From NCBI GenBank assembly GCA_905397405.1, contig CAJPVJ010000007.1, positions 55,566 through 119,565 of the forward strand: a stretch of DNA of 64,000 nucleotides, written 5' to 3'. Position numbers and translations under genes: made by a program. Positions within the stretch are counted from its first letter, which is position 1; every line of letters begins with the position of its first letter. Origin of the DNA: Oppiella nova (lineage: Eukaryota > Arthropoda > Arachnida > Sarcoptiformes > Oppiidae). This document shows positions 23,536 to 32,361 of the stretch, piece after piece. The notes below the pieces were generated by a model that was not told the origin of the DNA, ran no database searches, and was given only the letters and a program-made list of their open reading frames with translations.

Positions 23536-24798
23536 ATGAAGAATATATTTTTTCTTGGATTAGTCGGCCTCACGACTACGCTGCCCACAATTACAAATGC
23601 TGAATTTATCAAAGATCGTAAAATATCGTTAACGACAAAAAATTATTACTTTGATAGAGATTACATAAATAATGTTCCATATCCTGCAGCAAGAGATTGG
23701 GCTCAAGGTTTTATCCTAAATGCTAAATCTGGATATACCAGTGGAAATGTAGGATTTGGTTTGGATGTTCTTGCTTTAGCAGGTTTTAATCTTATGGGAA
23801 ATAATAAAGATTATGCTGCTTCAGGTTTATTGCCTGTAGATAGAAACAATGAGCGTCCTGATCATACAGGAGAGTTGCGTTGGACCCTGAAAACCAAGGT
23901 AAGTGATTCGACAGTTCATATTGGGACACTTTCGCCGATGTTCCCAGTAATTTTTTCAAGTCCCGCGCGGTTATTCCAACAGAATTACCGCGGTGCACAC
24001 GTGCAGTTTAATGAAGTAAAAGATCTTAAGCTTCATGGATTATATGTCGATCGAGTCAATCATAGGGACTCAACGAACTATGAAAAAATTCGTATAGGAA
24101 ATATCAATGGGCGATTTAAAACAGCTGCTGAGTCTTCAGGCTTATATATGCTTGGTGCTGAATATCAATTTAGTGAAGGCTTTAAAGCAGATCTATATCA
24201 CGCAAATTTGCATGATGTATATTCTCAAAATTTTATTGGTGTCAAAATTAAACATGATGTCGGAATCGGTCATGTTCTTGGAGATTTTAGAGCGTTTCTC
24301 AGTGAAGATGCTGGAAAAGAATTAGCAGGGAAAATTGACAATCAACATTTAAGTGGGATTGTAGGTTTAAATATTCATACTCATACCTTGAGTTTAGGAT
24401 ATATGCACTCTTTAGGCGATACCGCAATGCCAACATTAGGTCATGCTGAACCCGCAGTATTTATGGATAGTATAAGTGCTGATTTCACCAATCAAAATGA
24501 AAAAGTTATCAGTGTTCGATATGATTATGATTTTAAAGATACTGCTTTAAGTGGCTTAAAATTTATGGCGAGATATAGTCATGGAACTGATATTGAAATT
24601 CCTCGGTTAAAGGGGGAGTTATTTGAAGAAGACTCTTACGATTTTGATCTAAATTATCGCATACCTCGTGGAATCCTCAAGGGTGTTGGTATCCGTGCTC
24701 GCTATACGCGTTATCGTAATGATTTACCTAATGAGAGAATCGTATTCAGACCCGCCAATGAGACGAGGGTCAATGTTGATTACACGTGGAAATTTTAA
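23536..24798 (+). CDS. OprD-family outer membrane porin
   Basis: 420 residues with a signal peptide (cleavage after TNA near residue 22). The mature start FIKDRKISLTTKNYYFDRDY and AARDWAQGFILNAKSGYT is the OprD signature (PF03573), and the protein ends in the aromatic VDYTWKF expected of a beta-barrel. Acinetobacter uses such porins (BenP, VanP type) for uptake of aromatic acids. The porin at 43440-44723 has the same layout and many shared motifs. It closes the decarboxylase-importer-porin cluster. Confidence 0.85.
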   Translation: MKNIFFLGLVGLTTTLPTITNAEFIKDRKISLTTKNYYFDRDYINNVPYPAARDWAQGFILNAKSGYTSGNVGFGLDVLALAGFNLMGNNKDYAASGLLPVDRNNERPDHTGELRWTLKTKVSDSTVHIGTLSPMFPVIFSSPARLFQQNYRGAHVQFNEVKDLKLHGLYVDRVNHRDSTNYEKIRIGNINGRFKTAAESSGLYMLGAEYQFSEGFKADLYHANLHDVYSQNFIGVKIKHDVGIGHVLGDFRAFLSEDAGKELAGKIDNQHLSGIVGLNIHTHTLSLGYMHSLGDTAMPTLGHAEPAVFMDSISADFTNQNEKVISVRYDYDFKDTALSGLKFMARYSHGTDIEIPRLKGELFEEDSYDFDLNYRIPRGILKGVGIRARYTRYRNDLPNERIVFRPANETRVNVDYTWKF

Positions 24799-24812
24799 AG
24801 CATAAAATAAAT

Positions 24813-24846
24813 GGAATGTTATCGGTGGTTTAGCTTATAACATTCC
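24813..24846. terminator. 10-bp inverted repeat between convergent genes
   Basis: GGAATGTTAT (24813-24822) and ATAACATTCC (24837-24846) around a 14-base loop, between the convergent porin and LysR genes. Probably a shared terminator although T-runs are weak. Confidence 0.5.
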
Positions 24847-24854
24847 AAGAAAAT

Positions 24855-25742
24855 TCAGTAATTAATATTGTCTTTGGTAAAGTTAATAAAATCTTTGACA
24901 ACCTCTCTCTTTTTTAATTTTGAATACACCATGTAAAGTGATAATTCAGATGAATGATTGTCTTTAAAACACTCAATTAATATACCATCTTCTAACTCTT
25001 GTTTGACCTCGTGATATAAACGATATCCAATACCAAATCCTTGAATCATCCATTGGTGTGTAACTTCAGCATTATTACTCTTTAAATAAGGGTGTACATG
25101 AACTTCAAATATTTCGTCATTTATGCTGTATTTCCAATCTTGATATATGTGACGATTTCTTATTAGACAAATGCAGCGATGATTGAGTAAGTCTAAGGGA
25201 TGTGTAGGATAGCCAAATTTATTAAAATATTTGGGTGAAGCACAGAATATACGTCTAGTGTCGAGTAAAACCTCTGAGTTGTAGATTACATTATTGGGTT
25301 GTTCGAGTTGAAAAAGGATATCGAGTTCATTTTCCACAAGATCCATTTTCGAGTCAGAAAGAATGAGTTCGATTTCTAGATTTGGATGCGGTACGCTGAA
25401 TTTTGCTATTAAATCACCTAACTTACTGCGACCAAGATAATTTAAGCTACCAATACGTAATTTACCTGCAAAAGAATTCACATTTTGAGAAACCTCTTCA
25501 TGAACCTGCTTCATTAAAGATGATATGTAAATACTACGATCTAATAATAGTTTACCAGCCTCGGTTAAATCAAATTGTCTAGCAGATCTGTTAATAAGTC
25601 TCTTACCATAAAAATATTCAAGTTTTGCTAACTTTCTACTTACTGTTGGCAGGGGAATATCCATTTCAATGGAAGCACGCGTCATTGATTTTGATGAGGC
25701 TAAGGTTATAAAGAAATCTAAATCACTAATTTCATCTTGCAT
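24855..25742 (-). CDS. LysR-type transcriptional regulator
   Basis: 295 residues. N-terminal winged HTH: LDFFITLASSKSMTRASIEMDIPLPTVSRKLAKLE, then a LysR substrate-binding domain (LRIGSLNYLGRSKLGDLIAKF, LIRNRHIYQDWKY). GGAAAG precedes the ATG. It converges on the decarboxylase/MFS/porin cluster and is its most likely regulator, responding to a pathway aromatic compound, though LysR genes are more often divergent from their targets. The ligand is unknown. Confidence 0.85.
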   Translation of the reverse strand: MQDEISDLDFFITLASSKSMTRASIEMDIPLPTVSRKLAKLEYFYGKRLINRSARQFDLTEAGKLLLDRSIYISSLMKQVHEEVSQNVNSFAGKLRIGSLNYLGRSKLGDLIAKFSVPHPNLEIELILSDSKMDLVENELDILFQLEQPNNVIYNSEVLLDTRRIFCASPKYFNKFGYPTHPLDLLNHRCICLIRNRHIYQDWKYSINDEIFEVHVHPYLKSNNAEVTHQWMIQGFGIGYRLYHEVKQELEDGILIECFKDNHSSELSLYMVYSKLKKREVVKDFINFTKDNINY

Positions 25743-26359
25743 AATTTGCTTTCCGTAGCATAAATCAATTTAATTTTTGCATAGCACACGTCTGTCCAAA
25801 ATATAAATGATGCTTTTTAAAATTAAATTTGAAGTGTTTGATGAGTTGTTAACTTTTTATTTTTTTAAAAAATCCCATTTTCATTAAAATTTAAAAATAA
25901 CGATTTGACTTGCAATGGTCATTATAGCAGTAGTTAGAATGAGTATGAGGAAAATTAATATTTTGAAAAATATAAGTTTAATTTAAAAACTGTAAATAAA
26001 ATTGAATAAAAAGTGTTATGGCTAAATATGCCATAGAAAAATATGATTCTTTTAAAACTAAATCAAAGAACTTCTGTATTGAGCAGTATGGTAAGTATTT
26101 TTCATTAAATACTTAGCCTGTAAAGCAAAAAAAGTGGAGTGCGCATAAATAACATTCAATAAATTAGCAAGAAGGTTAGATAAATACTGCGTGACCAGTT
26201 TCAACACATTAAAAAATGGAAGTATTACCAGTACAATTTATTTTGAGTTAAATTTAGTAAAACCATCTTTAGCTGATTGTCTATACTTGCTATTTTAGAG
26301 AATTTCTCAATATGACTAAGTTTATGATATTTATATGTTTTAGTTAAAATGCTTCTTTT

Positions 26360-26399
26360 TGACATTTTTTCTGACACTTTCTTTGACATTTTTTTGATA
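26360..26399. repeat. 12-bp tandem repeat array A (TGACAyTTTyTT)
   Basis: Consecutive units TGACATTTTTTC (26360), TGACACTTTCTT (26372), TGACATTTTTT (26384) and a degenerate TGATA (26395). The same unit forms array B next to the fic start. Confidence 0.75.
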
Positions 26400-26448
26400 T
26401 TTTTTATTAAAAAATTGACTAAATAACTGAAATACAATAATAATGATT

Positions 26449-26477
26449 TGACATTTTCTTTGACATTTTTTCTGACA
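26449..26477. repeat. 12-bp tandem repeat array B, directly before fic
   Basis: Units TGACATTTTCTT (26449), TGACATTTTTTC (26461) and TGACA (26473), ending four bases before the fic ATG. The last units occupy the place where a ribosome site would be expected, and several match the TTGACA -35 form. Confidence 0.75.
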
Positions 26478-26481
26478 AAAT

Positions 26482-27672
26482 ATGCCTGAACAAAGTAAAA
26501 CATGGATAGATGAAACGACGTTAAAAGTCATGACATATAAATCAGGCTTTTTTACTTTTCAATTGGGTTTTGAACATACTCAAGTCCAAGCGATGCTCAA
26601 TCGTGTCAATGATTCACAAAAGCGCTTTAACAAAACCCCAAGTTTACCCTTAATTATTGACCAAGTGCAGGATAAGGTATTAGCAAGCAGTATTTACAGT
26701 ACCAATACTATTGAGGGAGGGCAATTTACAGAACAAGAAACTGCAAACATATTAAAACAGGACCCTAAGACTATTCAAAAGTCAGAAGAGCGAAGACTGA
26801 CAAATTTAAAAGAATCTATTGAATGGATAAAAAAATCCAGTTCTAAACAGTTAAAGCCTGTAGAAGGTAAGCCTTTTGAACTTTCTACGATGTTTCAATT
26901 ACATACACTAGTATCTCAGAATTTAGAAGAGCAACATAATCCAGCAGGGCAGTTACGAAATAACCAGCCAACTCAAAAAACAATAGTTGGTAATGATTCT
27001 CATGGGGGAACCTATCGACCACCCAAGTGCATAGAGGATATTGAATATCTTATTCAGGCGTGGATAGAATGGTTAAATAGTCCAAACGTAATTAATCAAC
27101 CAGCGATAATTAGAGCAGGGCTAGCACATTATTATTTTGAGCTAATTCACCCATTTTGGGATGGTAATGGACGTACTGGGCGTCTGATTGAAATGTTTAT
27201 TCTTGAGCAGTCAGGATATCGGTTTAGTTCATCTGCTATTTGGAAGTATTATCAAACGAATATCCATGAATATTTTGCTTTATTCAATCAGTGTAGAAAA
27301 CTAGCTGATAAAAAGGAAGATAACCCTAATCAACCATTTATTGAATTTATATTGAATGGTATGTTTGAAACAATTGAATATCTTCATGATGAAAGTAATA
27401 AATTAATCGGATATTTGCTTTACCAAACAGCTTTAAATAACGCTAAATTTAGGAAGGAAATTTCAGATAGACAATTCAATCTTATTCATAATGTGATGCG
27501 AGTGATGAGTGAAAGTAATAAATTTTTGTCAAAAGCAGAACTTTATCGTATTCCACAAATCCAGATTTTATATGATAGAAAAACCGAAAGAACATTTTAT
27601 AGAGATATTGATAAGCTTGTTGAATTAAAATTTTTATCTGAGCAGGATGGATTGATCGTTATGGGAAATTGA
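26482..27672 (+). CDS. Fic family protein (AMP transferase) with N-terminal inhibitory motif
   Basis: 396 residues. HPFWDGNGRTGRL (about residues 223-235) is the Fic active site H-x-F-x-(D/E)-G-N-G-R-x-x-R with catalytic His, so the enzyme should be competent to AMPylate a target protein. STNTIEGG (about 75-82) matches the inhibitory (S/T)-x-x-x-E-(G/N) motif placed before the Fic core (class II). An N-terminal Fic_N-like region and a C-terminal winged-helix-like segment (about 330-396) complete the layout. The target is unknown. It stands alone, preceded by 12-bp tandem repeats, with no clear ribosome site. Confidence 0.85.
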   Translation: MPEQSKTWIDETTLKVMTYKSGFFTFQLGFEHTQVQAMLNRVNDSQKRFNKTPSLPLIIDQVQDKVLASSIYSTNTIEGGQFTEQETANILKQDPKTIQKSEERRLTNLKESIEWIKKSSSKQLKPVEGKPFELSTMFQLHTLVSQNLEEQHNPAGQLRNNQPTQKTIVGNDSHGGTYRPPKCIEDIEYLIQAWIEWLNSPNVINQPAIIRAGLAHYYFELIHPFWDGNGRTGRLIEMFILEQSGYRFSSSAIWKYYQTNIHEYFALFNQCRKLADKKEDNPNQPFIEFILNGMFETIEYLHDESNKLIGYLLYQTALNNAKFRKEISDRQFNLIHNVMRVMSESNKFLSKAELYRIPQIQILYDRKTERTFYRDIDKLVELKFLSEQDGLIVMGN

Positions 27673-27836
27673 TTAATAAGTGAATCCTTTAATTTTTTGT
27701 ATCAACAATTTCAGCGCTTTTTCATGCCTAAATATCTATCATGGACATCTACAAGTACAATTTGAAAATCACGCACATTACAAATAAGGTATGATACGTA
27801 GCGATGACTTTCACTATTTTGAGTTGAGTATACTTG

Positions 27837-28298
27837 ATGAAAAAAATATTAATGTTGCTGATCAGTCCTGTAATTGCCGGTTCTGTGTATAGTGCTGAAG
27901 ATTGGTCGAAAAAACCTCAATCCTATGTATTTTTACAAAATGAAGAACCTCAATATGGGAATAACAATAGTGAACATGTTGATTTTTTTGAGTTGTCAAA
28001 GCAACAAGAGCAAGATCGTATCGCTCAACGTGAGGTAAATGTCGCAAAAATGTATGAAAGTCGGGCAAATACTTCTAATATGAGTCCATTTGAAAGATCT
28101 CAATATCTTCTGAAAAATAACGATACTTATGCTTTGAATGCACATGAAAATGAACAGCAGTTAAAATCATTGCAAAAGGCACGCAATAGAGGGGTAATTT
28201 CAGAGCGCGATTATCAACAGAAAATGATTAAGCAAAATCAGATGCCTTTAGAACAGAAAAATAATCAACTTAAATATTCAATCCCTGTAGGGGAGTGA
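27837..28298 (+). CDS. Secreted protein of unknown function
   Basis: 153 residues. MKKILMLLISPVIAGSVYSA is a signal peptide. The mature part is hydrophilic, rich in Gln, Asn, Glu and Lys (QQEQDRIAQ, NEQQLKSLQKA), and probably helical. No family recognised. ATG 27837 is preferred over an in-frame TTG one codon earlier. A terminator follows at 28363. Confidence 0.6.
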   Translation: MKKILMLLISPVIAGSVYSAEDWSKKPQSYVFLQNEEPQYGNNNSEHVDFFELSKQQEQDRIAQREVNVAKMYESRANTSNMSPFERSQYLLKNNDTYALNAHENEQQLKSLQKARNRGVISERDYQQKMIKQNQMPLEQKNNQLKYSIPVGE

Positions 28299-28362
28299 TG
28301 ATAAATATCTTTAAGTGTGATAGGTGTTGAACGAGTTTTTTTAATTACTTATTTTTATAAAG

Positions 28363-28384
28363 AAGTACCTCAAGGTACTTTTTT
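28363..28384 (+). terminator. Intrinsic terminator
   Basis: AAGTACC, TCAA, GGTACTT followed by T's to 28384, downstream of the secreted protein gene. Confidence 0.75.
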
Positions 28385-28525
28385 AGCACATTAAAAATTC
28401 AACTTCGCTACAGGTTGAAATCGTTATGAGCAATTCTATAATCTTTCGTTATCTTTGATTTAAGTTTTTATCATAGTATTTACGAATCATCCGTATCTCC
28501 TAAAAAACATTAAGTTAAAACGTAA

Positions 28526-28972
28526 TTATATTAAAGGGTTAGAATAAAAATAAACTAACTCTGGATCACCATCATCAAGATTTTCTATGTGCCCGCTCGC
28601 GATAAATCCAGAATTTAGTAATAATTGCTGCATTGCCAAATTAGATCGATTAGTTGTGGTAAAAAGCTTCGGATGTTGGCAGTTAGCCTTTAATACATTC
28701 AGTAATGCTCGTCCCGTACCACAGCGACGATAAGGTTCTCCGACCATCAGCATCTCAATAAAACCGCATCCGAAAAAATGGTAATTTAGAACGCCGTAGC
28801 CCATTACTTTTCCATTTTTTTCAACAAGAAAGCAGACACCCTGCATACACCAATTGTGGATTTGCAATATTCGCTGCGGATCGTGTGAGGCAACACTGTC
28901 AATAGCGATTAAGTCTTTAGTGTCAGTTTCAGTCGCTAGGCGAATAAATATATGTTCATTTATATCAGTCAT
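28526..28972 (-). CDS. GNAT family N-acetyltransferase
   Basis: 148 residues from ATG 28972; a GTG four codons earlier is the alternative. FIRLATETDTKDLIAID begins the fold, VMGYGVLNYHFFGCGFIEMLMV is the central strand pair, and EPYRRCGTGRALLNVL is motif A with the acetyl-CoA-binding R-x-x-G-x-G/A loop. The acceptor substrate cannot be deduced. A monocistronic gene near the second copy of the dispersed repeat. Confidence 0.8.
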   Translation of the reverse strand: MTDINEHIFIRLATETDTKDLIAIDSVASHDPQRILQIHNWCMQGVCFLVEKNGKVMGYGVLNYHFFGCGFIEMLMVGEPYRRCGTGRALLNVLKANCQHPKLFTTTNRSNLAMQQLLLNSGFIASGHIENLDDGDPELVYFYSNPLI

Positions 28973-29071
28973 TACGCTATTCACTATAGCAAAATATATA
29001 GACCAATTTAGAATTATGGTCGTGATAAGAAATTCTAGATAGTTTCTTTATAGATCAATCGCCTAATAATA

Positions 29072-29850
29072 GCCTTACCGCAAAAATTAGAATCAGGGCA
29101 GAGTAAAGATATTTTACTTTGAGGTATTGATACTATTGCTAAGCACAATGAGTCTAGGGTTTTGAATCATGTAAAGAATAAAGTGCTCAAGTGAGCCTAA
29201 ATCAGATATAAGCTCATTTGAAATTATGAGCTTTAAGCTACGCTATCACTTCTTTTTATCACAACCGATCACTATGGCATCGGTGATGATGTTCTTTTTA
29301 TCGGTGTACAGGGTGATATTGCAAAAGTAATCGATAACAGTCCGATTTTCTGTATATCCAGTCTTCCGATATACAGGTTCGCTACCAACTGGCATTTGGC
29401 CAACCACGCCACCGCCACCGATTCCAACCATGGTCGTCTTTTGGCCAATATACTCAACACCTGTCTGCACGAAAACTTTTTCTGGTGTTACATGAGTTTG
29501 CACTCGATTCCACCCATAGAAGCCACCACTACCATACGACGATGGACCTAGACCATGATCAGGTTTGCCAAATATTTTAAATGCATTACTGGCTGGTTGC
29601 CCGACTAGTTTTTGTGCAGCCACTTCGACTTCATTGGGTTTGGTGGCCAAGGTGGCGCAAGCGCTGATACTAAGCACCATGAGGGTGACACAACTATATT
29701 TGAATAAAGGCATCGAAAAGACTCCTAAAATAATCAATGTTATACGTACAGAGCAGAGCGAGATATTAATTCATCATAATTTATTATTTGGTATATATTT
29801 CACACGATTATATCGCATAACTATTGATAGTCAAAAGCCCATTCTTACTA
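29072..29850. repeat. Dispersed direct repeat, copy B (contains lipoprotein gene)
   Basis: Matches 15898-16660 in the same orientation. The coding part is almost identical and the flanks are more diverged. Boundaries are approximate by eye. Confidence 0.7.
29246..29713 (-). CDS. Lipoprotein of unknown function, copy B
   Basis: 155 residues from ATG 29713. It is identical to the protein at 16069-16536 except that VFT in the signal peptide is VLS here. The lipobox SISAC predicts lipid anchoring. Downstream, AAGCTCAT...ATGAGCTT (about 29208-29235) is a likely terminator, matching that of copy A. Function unknown. Confidence 0.75.
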   Translation of the reverse strand: MPLFKYSCVTLMVLSISACATLATKPNEVEVAAQKLVGQPASNAFKIFGKPDHGLGPSSYGSGGFYGWNRVQTHVTPEKVFVQTGVEYIGQKTTMVGIGGGGVVGQMPVGSEPVYRKTGYTENRTVIDYFCNITLYTDKKNIITDAIVIGCDKKK

Positions 29851-30158
29851 AAATAATTTGGTGTTAACTTTCCTCTGCTCATAGTCCATTGATGATCTTT
29901 TTAGAAGGCACGATCCTCGTATTGAGCGCTGTTTTGAATAAATTTATTATTTTTGGTTTGTTGATCAATATATTGATTTAATTAGGAATGTTGCATAAAT
30001 ATCAAGTTGTGATAAGCACGATCATCAGAATAAAAATAAGTAATGCTAATTCAAAATTTGAGTTTAATGATGAATTATTTTAAGATTTAGAACGACTAAA
30101 AGTTAATTTATAAATGATAGATATTTCACAAAATAATTTACGGCATGGATGAAAAATT
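29714..30158. other. Intergenic stretch: repeat end plus AT-rich DNA
   Basis: About 445 bases. The first part is the end of the dispersed repeat; from about 29870 it is AT-rich sequence with no gene or clear signal. Confidence 0.45.
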
Positions 30159-30740
30159 ATGGCTAAATACAATAGATCGCAGATCATACAATTTTTTATA
30201 TCGTTAATTTCTCTTACTCTATTTTCTTTAACGATGTCAGGTGTTGCGCATGCTGAGGGGAATTGTCCTCCGGGCTATTATCCTGTCGGTGGTCAAGGTG
30301 TACAAGGCTGTGCGCCTATTCCGAATTATGGAAGCAGTGGGGGATATTCAGCCCCAAGCTATCGGACACCAAGTACAGAAGGTTATGTCGCTTCGGGTAC
30401 AAATGGTGTAATCGGTGTGGCTACTGCAAAAATTTTTCGCGGAAAGTTAGAAGAGAAAGCATTGCAAGCTTGTGAAAAAAAAGGTGGGACTGATTGCAGA
30501 ATATGGTTTACTTATGATGACAATCATTGCGCGACTATAGGGCAAGCTGAAGGAACAAATAGATTGTATAAAGCACGAACAACGGCAGGTGAAGTAAGCG
30601 ATGTTGTTCCAATGTTAGTCCCAGGAAGTAGAAAAGCTTTAGGACGGAAAAAAGTTTTGGAGGCATGTCGTTATGATGGTTTCCCAGAGGCCCAATGCAA
30701 AATTATTTATGAAGATTGCCGTAGGCTTAATCTTCCATAA
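30159..30740 (+). CDS. Secreted DUF4189 domain protein
   Basis: 193 residues. A signal peptide of about 31 residues ends in GVAHA. The mature protein starts with a Gly/Pro/Tyr-rich segment (CPPGYYPVGGQGVQGCAP) and carries repeated cysteines: ALQACEKKGGTDCRIWF then NHCATIG match DUF4189 (PF13827), a small disulfide domain found in secreted or envelope proteins. The last third (VLEACRYDGF, AQCKIIYEDC) looks like a second partial copy. Function is unknown. Confidence 0.65.
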   Translation: MAKYNRSQIIQFFISLISLTLFSLTMSGVAHAEGNCPPGYYPVGGQGVQGCAPIPNYGSSGGYSAPSYRTPSTEGYVASGTNGVIGVATAKIFRGKLEEKALQACEKKGGTDCRIWFTYDDNHCATIGQAEGTNRLYKARTTAGEVSDVVPMLVPGSRKALGRKKVLEACRYDGFPEAQCKIIYEDCRRLNLP

Positions 30741-30937
30741 GCGTTTTATTTTGTGATTAAAATATGAAATACAAAGCTTGGGAATAAGGATTCGGCATCG
30801 AGCAAATATGATTTTTTGGGATATATAAAACCACTTTCGGGTTGTTTTTGTTTAATGGATGATTCTAGCTTGGTACTGGAAATACGTGCTATTTCGTATA
30901 AGCATCATTTTGTTAATGGAGGAATTTTTGAGCTAGG

Positions 30938-31309
30938 GTGATCAAATTTTGTATAGTTTCTTTCTTATACTTTAATATCAATGTAATGGGCAGAGGACTT
31001 ATGCTAGAAACATTAGAGTGGACTTTACCTGATTCTGTCTATGACCCATATGATTATGAATTAAATAAAGATACAGATTTTAAAAAATTGAATCCTGAGC
31101 AACAGGCTAATATTGTTGCTGATTATTTTGGATGAATTGAAGGATATAATCAGATTAACTTCAGTTTAGCTTGGCGTAATCATAAAGCCGATAATTCACA
31201 ATATATAAGACAGGTAATGCAACTGATTATAAGTAATCCTACAGGATATACACTGGTTTCTAATTCTACTCCGACTCCGCTAGTTCCTTTAATTTTTTTA
31301 ATTTACTGA
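30938..31309 (+). pseudogene. C-terminal remnant of a larger protein, with in-frame TGA
   Basis: The frame reads LETLEWTLPDSVYDPYDYELN and LNPEQQANIVADYFG, then TGA (31133-31135), and continues in frame as IEGYNQINFSLAWRNHKADN to a TGA at 31307. The continuity of coding character across the stop indicates a nonsense mutation. The EQQANIV-DYF pattern recalls C-terminal parts of Rhs- or VgrG-associated zincin-like proteins, but the match is weak. No N-terminal part is nearby. The next gene is a small lipoprotein that could have been its partner. Confidence 0.4.
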
Positions 31310-31320
31310 ATTATAATCTC

Positions 31321-31764
31321 ATGAAAAATATTAATTTATTAAGTGTTTTTTTAATATCAATAATGTTAATTGGCTGTAAAGAGAAACGGGTAGCTGATTT
31401 CCAATATGAAATATTAGAAGATAAGAGCATTTGTTCATTAAAACCCCAAGAAATTTATGATTCTAATGATTTTTCAATGTTTGATACATCATTTAAAAAT
31501 GAGAGTGGAAGTTTTAATGATGAATTATCAAAGAAAATATATGCGCAAAGTTTGGAAAATTTATCTAATAAAGATAGTAAATATATTTTTTGCTTTTCAA
31601 AAGATATCCTTATGTCGAATTATTTAGAAACTCAGATCCGTATTGAGCTAAAAAAAGGAAAATCCTTTAGACAATATGAATTTATAAATTACTTCTGTCT
31701 AAGTAAAAAAAATTCAATTATGAATTTCAATAGTCGGGATAAGAGTATACAAGAATGCCAATAA
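31321..31764 (+). CDS. Small lipoprotein of unknown function
   Basis: 147 residues. The signal peptide MKNINLLSVFLISIMLIGC ends in lipobox LIGC. The mature part is hydrophilic with several cysteines (SICSL, IFCFS, YFCLS). AT-rich composition and its place 11 bases after the remnant suggest a toxin-linked or effector-linked periplasmic partner, which is inference. No family recognised. Confidence 0.55.
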   Translation: MKNINLLSVFLISIMLIGCKEKRVADFQYEILEDKSICSLKPQEIYDSNDFSMFDTSFKNESGSFNDELSKKIYAQSLENLSNKDSKYIFCFSKDILMSNYLETQIRIELKKGKSFRQYEFINYFCLSKKNSIMNFNSRDKSIQECQ

Positions 31765-31891
31765 TTCTGATTTTTGGAAAATTACCATAATACAGGTGAC
31801 TTAAAACCTTATTTTCAATACCAATATTTTACTCGAAGCCATTCCAGAGTTCAGCACGCTGGAACAGTTTTATCGAATAAGTCTTAAGTTT

Positions 31892-32230
31892 TCAGAAATG
31901 GGCTTTGATCTGTTTATCTGCCGTTCTGCATCGTATTCTTTGCTGTTCTATAGGTAAACCAATGAGTTCATCATAAGCATTCATTACCTGTTCATCTGTA
32001 GGGTCAATCTGTTCACGGGAAACCTTACATTTCTTTTGATTTTTTAAAAACAAAGCACTTAAGCTTTTTCCGTAAGTTGAATTTTCATCTTTATCACAAA
32101 GACTACTAAGAGCAACTAAACGAGCAAATTTTAATTGTTGAACTTGGATTTGACATGATGATTTGGATTTTGGTAACTCAGCTCAAGTTCCACCACTAAT
32201 TAAGAGGGTGAGAAGTAGGAATTTTTTCAT
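31892..32230 (-). pseudogene. Broken small secreted protein (in-frame TGA in signal peptide)
   Basis: On the - strand, ATG 32230 starts MKKFLLLTLLISGGT, then TGA (32183-32185), then AELPKSKSSCQIQVQQLKFAR and onward to a TGA at 31892. The TGA falls where a Trp is usual at a signal cleavage site (compare GAWAD in the LprI-like protein here), so a single TGG to TGA change is likely. The mature part has four cysteines and a YDELIGLPIEQQRIRC segment. Family not recognised. Confidence 0.6.
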
Positions 32231-32361
32231 TTTTTGATCCTTTATTTTGTTCATTTAATGATAGGTTTTTTATTGAATAGTTGGTAAATTTTTATCGGAT
32301 TTATTTCATATAACTCATTTTCTGTTCTATATTTTATTTTCAAAATAACAAGGAATGGATA

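Larger units (their letters stand above)
25743..26481. other. Non-coding AT-rich stretch upstream of fic
   Basis: About 740 bases with no credible gene in the first 600. The right end carries the 12-bp tandem repeat arrays. Short - strand frames through these arrays are rich in Lys/Ser/Val as a result of the repeat and are not convincing genes. Confidence 0.5.

Noticed and set aside
26225-26531. Two - strand frames rich in Lys, Ser and Val upstream of fic
   Set aside because: Their pattern comes from the 12-bp tandem repeat, they overlap the fic start, and no ribosome site or family feature supports them. Their resemblance to lysine/serine-rich repeats is explained by the repeat unit.
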